Positions 13,002-25,345 of a stretch of 64,000 bases of DNA are shown piece by piece. A program made the position numbers and the translations under genes. This stretch comes from Isoetes taiwanensis (lineage: Eukaryota > Streptophyta > Lycopodiopsida > Isoetales > Isoetaceae): contig JAJEKV010000874.1 of NCBI GenBank assembly GCA_021234155.1, positions 1 through 64,000 of the forward strand, in the 5' to 3' direction. The notes under the pieces are model-generated. The model had not been told where the DNA came from, did not search any database, and saw only the letters and a list, made by a program, of their open reading frames with translations. Numbering within the stretch: position 1 is the stretch's first letter; each line of letters opens with the position of its first letter.

Positions 13002-13950
13002 TCATTCATCTTGAGAATCTGTAGTAGTGATCCCCGATATCTCATAGCTCATTCGCTCGGGAAGCCAAATCGGATGGATCATTACGAATTGACGCAGGCA
13101 ACGTAATCTCGCCCAAAGCTTTTCTTCGCAGTAGGGATCAAGAAGAAGGACCTGTCTAGGCAACCAACAAGATCGGGAGTGGCTCATTGAGCACTTGATC
13201 GCCTCGATGTGGTGAATTGATGAAGGCAAATAATCCATGGAGAGGAATGAACTTTAGCCCGGTGAGAAGCTTTTATAGTGAGGGTAGAATTATTGAGGTG
13301 AATTTGGGGTAGACTTGGCCATTATTGCCGTGTATAAGACCGTTGTATAAATACAAGTATAATACATCTTTCGTATGGATATATGTATGCATACTAATAT
13401 GCGATATGTTTCAAAACATGTTTGCTTTGACTAATTTAGCTATGATTGAATTCAATGACGCTTGCGTAATAAGTGGAGGTGGGATAGCACATCGTTACAA
13501 TATACTTTCGGTTAAGGTGCGTGATATTACATCCTTAATCAGAATGCTATTACATCCTTACTTAGTTATTAGGTACCCATGTCATTATTACATTATTAGC
13601 GGTGCGATTCATTCGTCATCAACATCAAAGCTCGTGGATGCCATTCAAACTCATAGATCTCGTCGAGGGAAGCCGGTAAATATGGACTTTAGCGCGAGTG
13701 AGCTTCCTGCAAGCACTAGCAGGTCCATCAGCTTTAGATAAGAGCCATGGATCAAGCTTAATGCTATTTCTAGCGATTCGCCCGGTCGTTGTAGCTCAAG
13801 TAACACTTGAAAGAGCGGATGTGCTCGGACGAGGCATCGAGGAAGCCATGGAAGATGAATGGCCTCTACCCCCTCGTGAAAGTTTTTTATAGTGAAGTAA
13901 AATTATTGATGTGAATTATTGGCGTACAATGTATGGCCATTATTGAGCTT
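13002..13950 (-). repeat. Duplicated minus-strand gene tail (two copies, about 610 bp apart)
   Basis: Segments 13,000-13,380 and 13,600-14,000 share agcggtg-gattcattc, ttttatagtga-g-aaaattattga-gtgaatt, ggccattattg and acaagtata in the same order. On the minus strand the first copy holds a 78-codon ORF ending GITTTDSQDE; the second has a matching but broken tail. The copies lie just past the DUF7869 pseudogene and converge with it. The encoded protein is not recognised. Confidence 0.5.
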
Positions 13951-14736
13951 ATACGAGTGTCATGTACACGTACAAGTATAACACAAAATTTGTATGTATA
14001 TGTGTATGTTAATTACCTCATGTTTGTTGGGGTCGAGTACTAGGTGAAAGTATTCGTGCTTGAGCAAATAAGGTGTGCTCAAAATTCTCAAAATTGCGTT
14101 ATTTTATCCAATTAATGAAATCATGCTTATTTGGGTGAAATACCAATCAATGAGGATGGTGACACTGTGCTTAAAAATCTTGATTATCAGCAAGGGTCCT
14201 ACAGCAAGTGGAGTTCTCATTGAGCTGAAGTTGCTGAATACAGTACCCCAATAGGATAGGGAAAAAGAGCTGAAATTATGGTCCAAAAGACATGCTCCGA
14301 AAATAGACAATCATCGAGAGCATAGAATATTATAGCATCATATAGTCCTACGTGAACAATTGAATCGGTTACTGGTCCGCTTTCAAATGTTAAGGACCAA
14401 CCGTAATAGGCGACTTCGACTCCATGCTAAAACAAGATCTGCTGAAGAATCCAATAGATCCATTGTGAACCTAGAATGCCGTTAACTCCAGACCAACCTA
14501 TAAAAAGTGAGACAGCCACACGTTAAGTGGTTAGGTGTCCTTAGTAGGGACAAGATATACTAAAGGTACACAGTTGAAGAAGATAAAGGGGGGAGGACTG
14601 GAGGTCGCAGGACCACACCAGATTGAAAAAAGGGGAGGGAGAAAACCAGTCGACCAATTTGGTGCAAACTGCATAAAGGTGCATGGAAGACCACCAAATG
14701 GTACTGCCTCGGAGGCTATGGTGCCACGCTGAGAGA
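13951..14736. other. Flank of the first CACTA element, nothing supported
   Basis: There are a few short ORFs on both strands (14,531-14,788 region) with no motifs. The last three bases, AGA at 14,734-14,736, are the left copy of the target duplication of the element that begins at 14,737. Confidence 0.4.
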
Positions 14737-14960
14737 CACAACAAGAAAATGGGCATTTAGCGACGTGGGGTCGCGACGTCTGGGTCACGCGACATCACAT
14801 TTGATGTGACCAGGTCATGTCAACATCGCCCGATGTGACGTCATGTAAAAGACGTCGCGATCGCGATATCGACTGCGCGACGCCTCCGCGGATATATCGA
14901 CGCCGCGCCATCACGTCGCTATGACAATGCCGCATGTGTCACGCTAGCTGCGCTGTCAAT
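14737..14960 (+). repeat. Left TIR and subterminal gacgtc array of CACTA 1
   Basis: A terminal inverted repeat of about 55 bp is followed by many copies of gacgtc, gtgacgtca and cgcgac, giving a very high CG density. The reverse complement matches the array at 25,590-25,814. Confidence 0.65.
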
Positions 14961-15262
14961 GACGTCACGTCGCATGGGACGTGACGTTGCAATACTGTAT
15001 ATGCCATGTGTCAGTACTTTGAGGCCACGTGGCGCCAATGGGTTCTAGAAGGGTTTGTGTTTTGGCCGAAGTTTTAGTGCGTTGGCGTGGCTTAAGTCGC
15101 GATTGAGAACGTGAGCAAGGGGAAATGATGTAAGAAGTTTGGGCCTGTCCTCCTCCCGATGTGACAATAAGAAGTCGTGGGCCAGTTTTGCAGTGGCAAG
15201 ACATTCATAAATTCGCAATTAATGCATTGTACGAAATTAAATTCTGATTTTTTGCCAGCTGA

Positions 15263-17445
15263 ATTCCTAATTCATCACCAGCACACAGCCCAGTTTTCGG
15301 AATTTTCAGAGAAGGTCTAGATCAAAGGGTTAGCATTAGAACGGTCGGGGCAGCCCGTTGGGCAACCGAGCTGGCACCCTTTCCCAAGCAAACAAGGCCA
15401 GGATCTTGCAAGGCTGCCTCACAAGAGGGGAGAGTCTGGACCCCAGGAGGCGGGATCCAAAAAAGTTCCCGAGGCAGCCTTTCCTGGCAGCGATCCCACA
15501 GTGGGATGTACGCTAATGACCACCTTCCCTGAGCCTGGTTCCCTTATTCAAGGGCCCTTCTTCAGGAAGGTCCAAAAAATTCCAAGATCAGTCCGGGGGA
15601 ACTTGTCAAACCGCAGAGCATCCTGAGGGTGACCGTGTAGAAACCGGAGTGTTTTGTCGTTCGGGCACTGCGGAGGCTCTAGAATGGCAATTCGATTTCG
15701 CTAAGTCGTCCAGAATGGCGAAATTACCCTAGGGAGCAAGTTACAAGATCAGTTTTTCAAAAGAAAGAAACACTCACGCCCTACACGACAGTAACCAGCA
15801 TCCACATCCTCGGCCAATTGACTACGAGTATGCTGGACATGAGCTACTTTGGTGCTTCTTGGAGGAGGGGTGGTCTTCTGGCCACGAAACTTGGTCCCCA
15901 AGGCAATGCCAATGTTCTGAGTTCATTGGCAAAGCCAAATCATGGTTTCGGAGAGGGGAGGTTTTCCGTCCGTCCCCAGGGCCTTGCAGAGAGGATTTTT
16001 GAGGCAAGCAGCTTCCGGGGGGATTTTATGGTCCGTGCTCTGGCGTCAACACCCCCCCTCCACATCAAGACATGGCGCATGGTCCCGGCCGAATCTGACA
16101 AGGAGAGGGCTCTGAAACGTAAACCCTATGGGTTGCCAGGTTCTAGAAGTGTTTGCGTTTTGGGGGCCGAGTTTTAGTCTGTTGTAGTTGGGACGTGGCC
16201 GAGAAGCTACAGTTGAGAACACGGAGCAAGGAGAAATGACAGAATGAAGTTTGGGTCTGTCCTCCTCCCGATGTGACAATTAGAAATCCGGGCCAGTTTT
16301 GTAGTGGCAAGACATTCATAAATTCGTAATTAATGCATTGTACGAAATTAAATTCTGATTTTTTGCCAGCTGAATTCTTAATTCATCACCAGCACACAGC
16401 CCAGTTTTCGGAATTTTCAGAGAAGGTCTAGATCAAAGGGTTAGCATTAGAAAGGTCGGGGTAGCCCATTGTGGGGCAACCGAGCTGGCACCCTTCCCAA
16501 ATCAAACAAGGCCAGGACCTTGCAAGGCTGCCTCACAAGAGGGGAGAGTCTGGACCCCAGAAGGCGGGATCCAAAAAAGTTCCCGAGGCAGCCTTTCCTG
16601 GCAGCGATCCCACGGTGGGATGTACGCTAATGACCACCCTCCCGGAGCCCGGTTCCCTATCTGACCGTTGAATCCTCCATTCAAGGGCCCTTCTTCGGGA
16701 AGGTCCAAAAAATTCCAAGATCAGTCTGGGGAAACTTGTCAAACCGCGGAGCGTCCTGAGGGCGACCGTGTAGCAACCGGAGTGTTTTGTTGTTCGGGCG
16801 CCGCGGAGACTCCGGAATGGCAATTCGACTTCGCCAAGTCGTCCAGAATGGCAAAATTATCAGAAAGCAAGTTACAAGGTCAGTTTTGCAAAAGAAAGAA
16901 ACAGTCACGCCCCACATGGCATTATCCAGCATCCACATCCTAGGCCAATTGACTACGAGTGTGCTGGACATGAGCTACTTTGGCGATTCTTGGAGGAGAG
17001 GTGGTCTTCTAGCCATGAAACTTGGTCCCCAAGGCAATGTCGACATTCTGAGTCCATTGGCAGAGCCAAATCATGGTTCTGGAGAGGGGAGATTGCCCGT
17101 CCGCCCCCAGGGCCTTGGAGAGAGGATTTTTGGGGCAAGCAGCTTCCATGGGGATTTTATGGTCCGTGCTCTGGTGTCAACACCCCCCCTCCACGTCAAG
17201 ACATGGCGCATGGTCCCAGCCGAATCTAACAAGGAGAGGGTCTCCGAAACGTAAACCCTGTGGGTTGCCAGGTTCTAGAAGGGTTTGCGTTTTAGGGGCC
17301 AAATTTTTAGTCCAGTGCGCCAGACGCGGGCCAAGAAGTTTTGAAAGTTGAGAATGCGGAGCAAGGGGAAATGACAGAACGAAGTTTGGGCCTGTCCTCC
17401 TCCCGATGTGACAATTGAAGTTAAATTCTAATTTTCTGCCAGCTG
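15263..17445. repeat. Two tandem units of a ~1.1-kb satellite inside CACTA 1
   Basis: The phrase gaattcctaattcatcacca followed by gcacacagcccagttttcgg recurs at about 15,263, 16,373 and 17,446, giving periods of about 1,110 and 1,073 bp. Whole units align closely, including aaggccaggaccttgcaagg, cctttcctggcagcgatccc and catgagctactttgg. ORFs of 60-155 codons appear in each unit in several frames, which is expected of repeated DNA; none has a known motif. Confidence 0.75.
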
Positions 17446-19560
17446 AATTCCTAATTCATCACCAGCACACAGCCCAGTTTTCGGAATTTTCAGAGAAGGT
17501 CTAGATCAAAGGGTTAGCATTAGAACGGTCGGGGCAGCCCGTTGTGGGGCAACCGAGCTGGCACCCTTCCCCAAGTCAAACAAGGCCAGTACCTTGCAAG
17601 GCTGCCTCACAAGAGGGGAGAGTCTGGACCCCAGGAGGCGGGATCCAAAAAAGTTCCCGAGGCATCCTTTCCTGGCAGCGATCCCACGGTGGGATGTACG
17701 CTAATGACCACCCTCTCGGAGCCCGGTTCCCCTATCCGGTCGTTGAATCCTCCATTCAAGGGCCCTTCTTCGGGAAGGTCCAAAAGATTCCAAGATCGGT
17801 CCAGGGGAACTTGTCAAACTGCGGAGCATCCTGAGGGCGACCGTGTAGAAATCAGAGTGTTTTGTTGTTAGGGCACCGCGGAGGCTCCGGAATGGGAATT
17901 CGACTTCGCCAAGTCGTCTGGAATGGCGAAATTATCCTAGGGAGCAAGTTACAAGACCAGTTTTGTAAAAGAAAGAAACACTCACGCCCTACACGACAGT
18001 ATCCAGCATCCACATCCTAGGCCAATTGACTACGAGTATGCTAGACATGAGCTATTTTGGTGCTTCTTGGAGGAGAGGTGGTCTTCTGGCCACGAAACTT
18101 GGTCCCCAGGGCAATGTCAATGTTTTGAGTTCATTGGCAGAGCCAAATCATGGATTCGGAGAGGGGAGGTTGCCCGTCCGTCCCCAGGGCCTTGGGAAGA
18201 GGACTTTTGGGGCAAGCAGCTTCCGGTGGGATTTTGGGGTCCGTGCTCTGGCCTCAACACCCCCCCTTTACATTAGGATATTGCACAAGGTTCTGGTCGA
18301 ATCTGACAATGATAGGGCCTCCAAAACATAAACCTTGTGAGTTGTCTAGTTCTTGAAGGGTTTACGTTTCATGGGCTGAGTTTTCATCTATTGCACTTGG
18401 GACATGGCCAAGATGTTGCGTTGAGAATGCGAAGCAATGGGAACTGACGGATCTGAGTTTGGATATGCCCTCCTCCCGAAGTGGCAATTGGAAGCCAAGC
18501 ACTGCTTTTGCAGTAGCAGGACACGATTTGCGATCATTCTGTATTGCAGATAGATCCGAACCCCATTTTTTTGGTTGCCATGGCCATGCATGCATACTTA
18601 TAGATGGTCCACCGAGTTATCCATGAAAGCAATCATGTTTCGGCCTCCGAAACGTAAACCCTTTGGGTTGTCAGGTTCTCGTAGGGTTTATGTTTTGGGG
18701 GGCGAGTTTTAGTTTTTTTCGCTTGGGACATAACCAAAATACTGTGATTAAGAACATGAAGCAATAGGAACCTGACGGAATGGAGTTCGGATCCGTCCTC
18801 CTCCCAATGTGGCAATTAGAAGTCATCAAGTGCTGCTTTTGCAGTAGCAAGACACTGTGAGAATTTCTCATGCACCAATACTGCATATCCTAGTGAGAAT
18901 TTTTTTATGTGTCTGCACCACCATTTGGCTTCCCCTGTCAAAGACTCGCATTTTTTTTTTTATGCATACTCTTTTAGTTATGCATTTTATTGCATTTTAT
19001 GCTTAATAAATTCGTAATATAATGCATGGTATAAAATTAAACTCTAATTTTTTTGTCAGTTGGCTTCCTAGGTCATCACCAGCATATAGGCCAATTTTTC
19101 GAATTTCTGGATAAGGTTCAAAGCAAAGAGTTGGCATTAGAACGGTCCGGGCAGACTGTTGTTGGGCAAGCATGACTGGCACCCTTCCCCAAGTTAAACA
19201 AGGCCAGGACTTTGCACGGCCACCTCACTAGAGGGGAGAGTCCCGTCCCTAGGAGACGCATCTCAACAAAGTTCCCGAGGTGCTTTTGTCCTAGCCGCTC
19301 CCTTTGGGGACCGCAGACGCTAATGACCACCCTCCAAGACATCGGTTCCCTCTCCGACCGTTGATTCATCCGTTCAAGGCCCCTGCTTCAAGCAGGACCA
19401 AAAAAATCCAAGATCGATTTGCGAGAACTTATCAAACCGGGAAGCATCCTGTGGGCGACCATGTAGAAACCGAAGTGTTTTGTAAACCCTGTGGGTTGCT
19501 AGGTTCTTGTAGGGTTTACTTTTTGGGGAGCGAGTTTTGGTCTTCTTCGCTTAGGCTCAA
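17446..19560. repeat. Third and diverged further units of the 1.1-kb satellite
   Basis: A near-complete unit runs from 17,446 to about 18,330. Diverged partial copies of its end (gtaaaccct-tgggttg-caggttct, ggggcgagtttt) lie at about 18,650 and 19,480, and a diverged start lies at about 19,064. The decay gradient from left to right suggests that the left units were amplified most recently. Confidence 0.65.
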
Positions 19561-19779
19561 ACATGTCACTCATGATCAAACATGACACGTGGCTCAAACA
19601 TGCCACCCTTGGCTCAAACATCTCGCTTACATTCCTAAGTAGTAGCATTAAAAGATTGGCTAAATCCGGAATGTTATTTTGACTACATACATGGCTTGGG
19701 AATGTCCAAATTAACATAAAGACAAATTTTAATGACCATAAGATAAAAAAAACACCCAAAAAATTAGAAAGTGCCAGAC

Positions 19780-19845
19780 GTCGCTATAACAAAATACAAA
19801 GATATGTGGACGTCGCGTCACGACGTCGTGTTTTTTTGACCAAGG
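19780..19845. repeat. Internal gacgtcgct block
   Basis: Short CG-rich block (cagacgtcgctataac, ggacgtcgcgtcacgacgtc) matching the terminal motif of CACTA 1 but lying inside it. It may be an old end of a related element or a dispersed transposase site. Confidence 0.45.
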
Positions 19846-19979
19846 CGGGCTTCTCGGGGAACCATTCTAAGGCGCTTTTTTTCTATTGATTATTTTGGCT
19901 TATCTTGGAAGCCCGACCTTGATCGACTTGCAAGCACTCTTCTTAAGGTTAGTAGATCATGGTTTTTGGATTTGGATTT

Positions 19980-20690
19980 TTGGATTGAATAGTTTAGAGT
20001 AGATTTCAAATTTTCTTTTTCTATCTCTTTCCTTCCTTTCCTTCTTTTTGTTTCTTCATTCTTCTTCTTCTTCTTCCTTCTTTCCTCATTATTTCTTCCA
20101 TTCTACCACTCTTCCCTCATTTCATTCTTCCATTTCTTTCATTCTTCTATTTTTCTTCCATTTTATGCTTCCATTCTTTCATTCTTTCACCATTCTTTCT
20201 TCCATTCTTCCCTCCTTTCATTCTTCCATTTCTTCCATTCCATTTCATTCTTCTTCCTTCCCTTCCCTATTTCTCTTTTTCCTCATTCTTTCCCCTTCCT
20301 TCCTCATTCAATTTCTTGAACATGTACTTCCGCATTCTATTTTCTTCCTAATTCTTCCTTCCTCATTCCTTTTCTTTTTTCCTTCCTTCCTTCCTTTCTT
20401 CTCTCTCTTATTTTTCCTTTCTTCTCTTTTCTTTTCTTTCTTTTCTTCTCTCTCTTCTCTTATTTCTTTCCCTTCTTCCTCCTTTCTATTCTCTTATTTG
20501 CTTCCCTTCTTTCTTCTTCATCTAAATTTTTCTCTTCCCCTTCTTCTCTTTCTCCCACCCTTCTCTTCTTTTTTTATTCTTTTGATTCTTTTCTTTCCTT
20601 TTTCTTTCTTCTTCAATCCCTTTCTTCAATGTTCTTATTCTTTTAACTCTTTGTTGCTTCTTTTGAAGCTTTCTATTTCGATTTGAACCC
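19980..20690 (+). repeat. Long pyrimidine tract (TTCC/TTCTT-rich)
   Basis: About 700 bases of almost pure T and C on the plus strand, built from ttc, ttcc and tctt. It creates a 212-codon open frame rich in Ser, Phe and Leu that I consider artefactual. Such tracts can form triplex DNA. Confidence 0.85.
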
Positions 20691-20784
20691 GGCAGGATCT
20701 TGTCTACACATGTCCTTTTTTTGGTAAGTTGATCGCACTTGCATTCTATTTTTATAGTTTTAAGTAGGTTAAAAAAGATTGATG

Positions 20785-21250
20785 GAGTGGCTTGTTCAAG
20801 GGGACGGGTCGGCTCCACCTAGAGTGGAGAGGACCATGTACCCGGGTTCAAAGTCCACTTCAATATGATCATATTTGTTTCTAGGTTAAGGAGTGGCTTG
20901 TTCAAGGGCACGGTCGGCTCCATGACGAGTGGAGAGGACTGGGTGTCCGGGTCTAAGTCCACTTTTCTTCTTATTATTAGGTTGAAGTGGCTATGGCAAG
21001 GACATGGTCGGCTCCACCACAAGCGAGGGGGACCAGGTGTTTGGGCCCTAGTTCACATTTATTGGTGGTTTTAGGTAGAGGTGGCTAGGGCAAGGACATG
21101 GACAGCTCCACCATGAGTGGAGGGGACCAGGTGTTCGGGCCCTAGTCCCACATTTCTTGTCATTTTTAGGTAGAGGTGGCTAGGGCAAGGGCATGGTCGG
21201 CTCCACCATGAATGGAGAGGACCAGATGTTCGGGTCTTTAGCCTAATCTA
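20785..21250 (+). repeat. Minisatellite, five units of about 95 bp
   Basis: Units start near 20,785, 20,891, 20,984, 21,078 and 21,173. The core reads gaggtggctagggcaaggac followed by atggtcggctccaccatgag and gtgttcgggccctagtccac. The first two units are longer and more diverged than the last three. Confidence 0.8.
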
Positions 21251-21454
21251 GCCAACCCAGCCTATTCGATCTAGCCTATTCCATCACCTTAAAGCCTACT
21301 CTATCTAAATCTAACCAAATGTAGCTTTTGATCCGACGGTCGCGGAGGGGAGGTGGGGAGGGCAAGGGAAAGGGGGGGCGAGAGAGATGGGCGCATTGAC
21401 GCGAGCTTCTTCGAAAAAGGAGGTACGTCACCTAGTCATAGTCGTATAGTCTTA

Positions 21455-21600
21455 TTTTTATTTTTTGGGTTGCCCCTAGGGGGGCAAACCCTCGTTTATG
21501 TGGGTATGTGGGCATATTCAAGTATATGCTGGCATATACCTAGCATATGTTGATGATTGCTAAAAACTGGCTGCTGCCTGTAAATGCTCGGTCATCCGCT
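21455..21600 (+). repeat. Direct repeat with hairpin, left copy
   Basis: Contains gggttgcccctaggggggca then aaccct, a near-palindrome, followed by tttatgtgggt, several catatacctagcatat-like stretches and ctcggtca. The same order is found at 23,585-23,735. The pair brackets about 2.1 kb. Confidence 0.6.
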
Positions 21601-23205
21601 AGACTTGGCTATGGCTTCTGCACCTCGGATTCTGCCCTCCCTTCCGCGCCTTCCTCCCAAAATAGCCACGGCTTTGAGAACTCTGTTTCTTTATGTGTTA
21701 TTATACTGTGTAGTGGATGGCAGGTCGTTTGAAGAAAGGTTTTTGGTTAGAGAAGGTTGGACGACTCTGCCAAGGGCGCCTGTTGTTGAATCATCTTGGA
21801 TTTCATGGTGCTGTAGGCTTGGGTCTCTGGTTTGGCCGACTTATGTGCTGATTTGGCTGTCTGGTCTAATGTCTGTTGCCAGCGGCTTCATTGAAAGAAC
21901 TATCCCAGTGAACGTCTCTATATTCTCTGCTCAAATTGTCTATGAAACAGGGGCAGCTATGGATGTGTCGTGTCTGTATTTTGGAAGTGCAAATCCAGTT
22001 TTCTTTGTCGGAGCTATGGTGCCTGGGACGGATTTGCTTTGGGAAAGTTGGTTCCCGCAAATGATCTTGTTAAATGTCCACCTTCTTGGCATGCTGAATT
22101 TCACTTTGTATCTTTTGGCTATGGCAGAGCTACCGATTGTTGGCCAGAATCTTGGTTGGATAGCAAACTTTTGATGCATCCTACAGGTATAGTTTAGTAA
22201 ATCATCCATAAATAGTCAAATCTTTTTCTTGAAAGAAGGATTGCTAAATTCGTTCACTGTGTTTGCCTGAGTTGCATTCATTTAACGCATAATGATGGTG
22301 TGTATGGTGCTTGCTTAATAATTAGGCAGTCCTTTTCTTGGCTGAAATTGTGCATTAAATTAACGTATGCTGCATGATAGAGAACTACGGAGGCATCCAT
22401 TGTCCTACATAGGGTTGAACACGTTCTCACTTCAGGTAAAGAAGAAGGTTTTTAAAAAACGTAGCAAAAATCCACTTTTTTTAACATGCATGGTAGCTGA
22501 TACAAACCCTATGAACAGGCATTGTAAGAGAATGATTTTTAAAGTCTTGAGTTTGATAGCATCTATCGAGAGTTGATTCTGAAAGAATATTATCAGACTG
22601 ATACACAAAGAAGCAAATGGGGTAATCTGGCAGTTTGAATGAGTATGGTGATCATTTACAGATTTATATTTCTTTGCGTGATAAAGGCAAGCGAAGATCT
22701 CAGACCTGTTATGTGCGGTGAAAGGTCTTCTTCTCTGATTTCGAGCACTGGTAAAGGACATTAATGCCGAATTGGTAAAGGACAGGTGTTTTCGGGAGAC
22801 TCTTAAAGGGATTTAATTTACGTAAACAATCCAATGGTTGTAACAAATGTTGTTGCAAAGACTGGCAGAGATACGAGGAAGAAGTTGCTTGAACAATTGT
22901 CTATGATGCATGATGGAATGATAGAAAGTACAATGGAGTCTCACGGAACCCATTAGAGAAACTAGAATTGAGCTCAAGGGATTGCATGTTTACTATCCTT
23001 TGATGTACATGCATTTCTTTGGAAGCAAGTTACGTAGGTTTCATGTCTCGAAATGAAAGCGTGCTATAATATCGCACATTTTCACGCTTAAATGGCATTT
23101 AGCGGGGAAGGATTAATAGGTTGTGCTTTAGAAATTGAAGGCAAGCGCTTCAAAACATCTTTTTTGCTGGATTTTTAGCGTTTGTTTGAAGCGACAAAAA
23201 GTCAG
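21601..23205 (+). other. Possible captured coding sequence between direct repeats, unresolved
   Basis: Open frames at 21,584-22,174 and 21,970-22,197 overlap in different phases; the second has the more protein-like composition (KCPPSWHAEFHFVSFGYGRA). A 50-codon open stretch at about 22,805-22,956 (NPMVVTNVVAKTGRDTRKKL) also looks coding. No family is recognised, and a continuous gene model cannot be built. Confidence 0.3.
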
Positions 23206-23306
23206 TGGCGATCATCGAACTGGTGAAGGAGATTGAAACGGTGCTATTTGGATATGGCATTGCATATCACAAGTTGAAACAATCCAGTGCATATCGTAAA
23301 GTTAAG
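23206..23306 (+). CDS. Isolated exon of an unidentified gene in CACTA 1
   Basis: After an AG at 23,204-23,205, a 101-base open segment translates with two leading bases to 33 residues beginning AIIELVKEIETVLFGYGIAY and ending YRKVK. It is followed by a gtaatc donor at 23,307. The mixed charged and aliphatic composition is typical of a real exon. Its end phase (0) does not match the next clean exon at 25,076, so at least one exon between them is missing or unseen. I do not recognise the protein. Confidence 0.4.
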
Positions 23307-23584
23307 GTAATCTTTCTATAATTGTCTATGGTTTTCTCTAGTTGAAATAGAAAATAGCGTTGCTTTGTGATTCGAGGACCAATGGATAGCGGTGGATTTA
23401 GTCAGGACGACCATTAGTCACAAAGATATAATATGTCAAGCTTACGTCTTTGCAAGTGCTCTATAAAAATACAAAATTCGATAGGTTTTTCGTGCAAAGC
23501 ATCAAAGGCAAAGATGTGACTTCATATCTATGCGTCTCCCCTTCCAATGCTAGCTAGAAGACAATCATTGTATTTTTTGCCTTG

Positions 23585-23735
23585 CATTGAGTTTATTTTT
23601 GGGTTGCCCCTAGGGGGGCAAACCCTTGTTTATGTGGGTTCATGGCATATCCTAGGTATATGCTAGAATATACCTAGGATATCGATGACCTGCTCCAAAC
23701 CCTATTATTTTTGAAGCTCTCGGTCACTGCGTTGC
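23585..23735 (+). repeat. Direct repeat with hairpin, right copy
   Basis: Shares tttttgggttgcccctaggg, ggcaaaccct, tgtttatgtgggt and ctcggtca with 21,455-21,600, in the same orientation. It could be the long terminal repeat of a decayed element, or a duplicated hairpin. Confidence 0.6.
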
Positions 23736-25030
23736 GGATCCGGGATGCTCCAACCAGAATAATTGGCGAGGCGGGGCCAGAAGATTTTTCCTTTCGAGTT
23801 TATGTCCTTGATTGCCTCAAGGTTTCTTTAGATTTTTAAATGTTCCATTAGGCTCTCCAGGATCCCTATAGATTCTTCAAGATTCATTTAAATTCTGTAG
23901 TTGACTTTCTCTTCAAGATTATTTTATTAGATTCTTATATATTCCTTTAGATTTCTTACAATTCCTTAAAATTTCCTCAAGATACCTACAAGAATCTCTA
24001 GAGTTGCGCCATAATTGGGCCATGTAACCACACATTCCTAACCGCCAATATAGTAAGTCATAAGCATTTGAATTTGGCTAAAGAAAGAAGGGGGTAAGTG
24101 GATCGTTGGAGAGATAAATGGATGGTTGGAGATCGGGCAGAGTCAAAAGGAAGTCTATGGGTTGGTGGTATTGAGAGCTACAAGGTCTGTAAATGGCATG
24201 TTATGTTCCCTTGGATGTTGGCGTTCGAACCGGATGCAGTCCTTATATCTTTATTGTTATTGAGACATAATTCATTTTTCTGGTCCATTCATACCACCGA
24301 CCTACAAGCAAAATATGGGAAAGCCATAATAATGTGGAACTCGAAATACTCGAAAAGAAGAATCAAGAGTCTATATGGAGCACAACAATATATGAGAGAT
24401 CTATAATATAGAACTCTAAATACTCGAGAAGAAGAATCAAGAATCTATAGAGAACACAAGAATATGTATATGGTCGTGAGGATGCAAGAAAATATGAGGA
24501 CTCGATTAAGAATGGTTCACCACTATGCCGAACCAAAATTAACTGACACCAACCAAGTTAAACGTGCATATTAGAAATGGGATTACTACATCATCAAGGC
24601 ACTTAAACACACATATTCGAAATAGGATTGTTATATTACCAAAGCACGAATTGGTCCGTTTGTACCATTGGGTATTCTATTCTTAATATTTGTATGCATT
24701 CACTAACAAAATGAAAGCATGTATTCATACAGGCCCTGTACAATTTCCATTACTAATATAACTACAAAAAGCATTCTTCATAAATGGCTAATATGTTTTA
24801 GACAAAGATCATAATCACGTCAATCCTAATTGGTCTAGGTACTGAGCTTTGCAAGCCTCTTCTTGGTCCATGTACAATTCATAAACAAAACAAAACAACA
24901 CAAAACAAAACCCTACGTTCAAACCATTAATAAGCCCCGACACATAAAATGATCCAACAGGAACCATGAAAACGAAACGACAACAAGAAACATTAAAACA
25001 CATTCTCGGGCCACCGTAGGGCAACCCTCC
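23736..25030. other. AT-rich interval in CACTA 1, small duplication only
   Basis: A 72-bp imperfect duplication occurs at about 24,341-24,470 (aatactcga-aagaagaatc, caagagtctatatggagcac). No coding motif was found. Confidence 0.4.
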
Positions 25031-25075
25031 GTGCGCAGCACCTTGTTTATTTTGTGTTAATCTAATGATTTATAG

Positions 25076-25345
25076 CAAAGGCAAAGAGTGATTGCGAAAT
25101 TGAAGTCGGATGCCAAAAATTGGAAGGCGATTGGTCAAAGATCCCTAAACCACTTAATCTCTATAAGGAAGATATCAAGGTATTTATTATTTTGTTGCCA
25201 TTCGTTGAATTCGAAATAAGACATTTAACTTTCATGTTGTGTTCTTTGCAATCAGATCGCTTTTGAACATGCAAAGGATCCCAAAGAAAAATATACAGAA
25301 CGGATTGTACTTGTGCGCGGGCAACCGGAAAGGGTTTTTATATAG
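25076..25345 (+). CDS. Last two exons of an unidentified gene in CACTA 1
   Basis: Exon 25,076-25,179 (after atttatag, followed by gtattt) and exon 25,256-25,345 (after gcaatcag) join in phase. The first ends PKPLNLYKEDIK and the second starts IAFEHAKDPKEKYTERIVLV, then reaches TAG at 25,343. The joined stretch gives 63 residues with clean GT-AG borders and no stop. The hydrophilic, Lys/Glu-rich sequence has no motif I know. It lies inside a CACTA-like element, so it may be a transposon-encoded accessory gene or a captured host gene. Confidence 0.5.

Noticed and set aside
15263-17445. CRISPR-like array
   Set aside because: Units are 1.1 kb without short spacers, and the genome is eukaryotic.
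15818-18331. Repeated 100-155 codon frames starting MTTSMLDMSYFG or similar
   Set aside because: They recur because the 1.1-kb satellite recurs; no known motif is present, and several frames overlap in the same unit.
20048-20686. 212-codon plus-strand open frame rich in Ser, Phe and Leu
   Set aside because: It is a translation of a pyrimidine tract; stop codons are rare there because purines are rare.
21455-23735. LTR pair of a retrotransposon
   Set aside because: No TG...CA borders, primer site or target duplication could be placed, so only direct repeats are reported.
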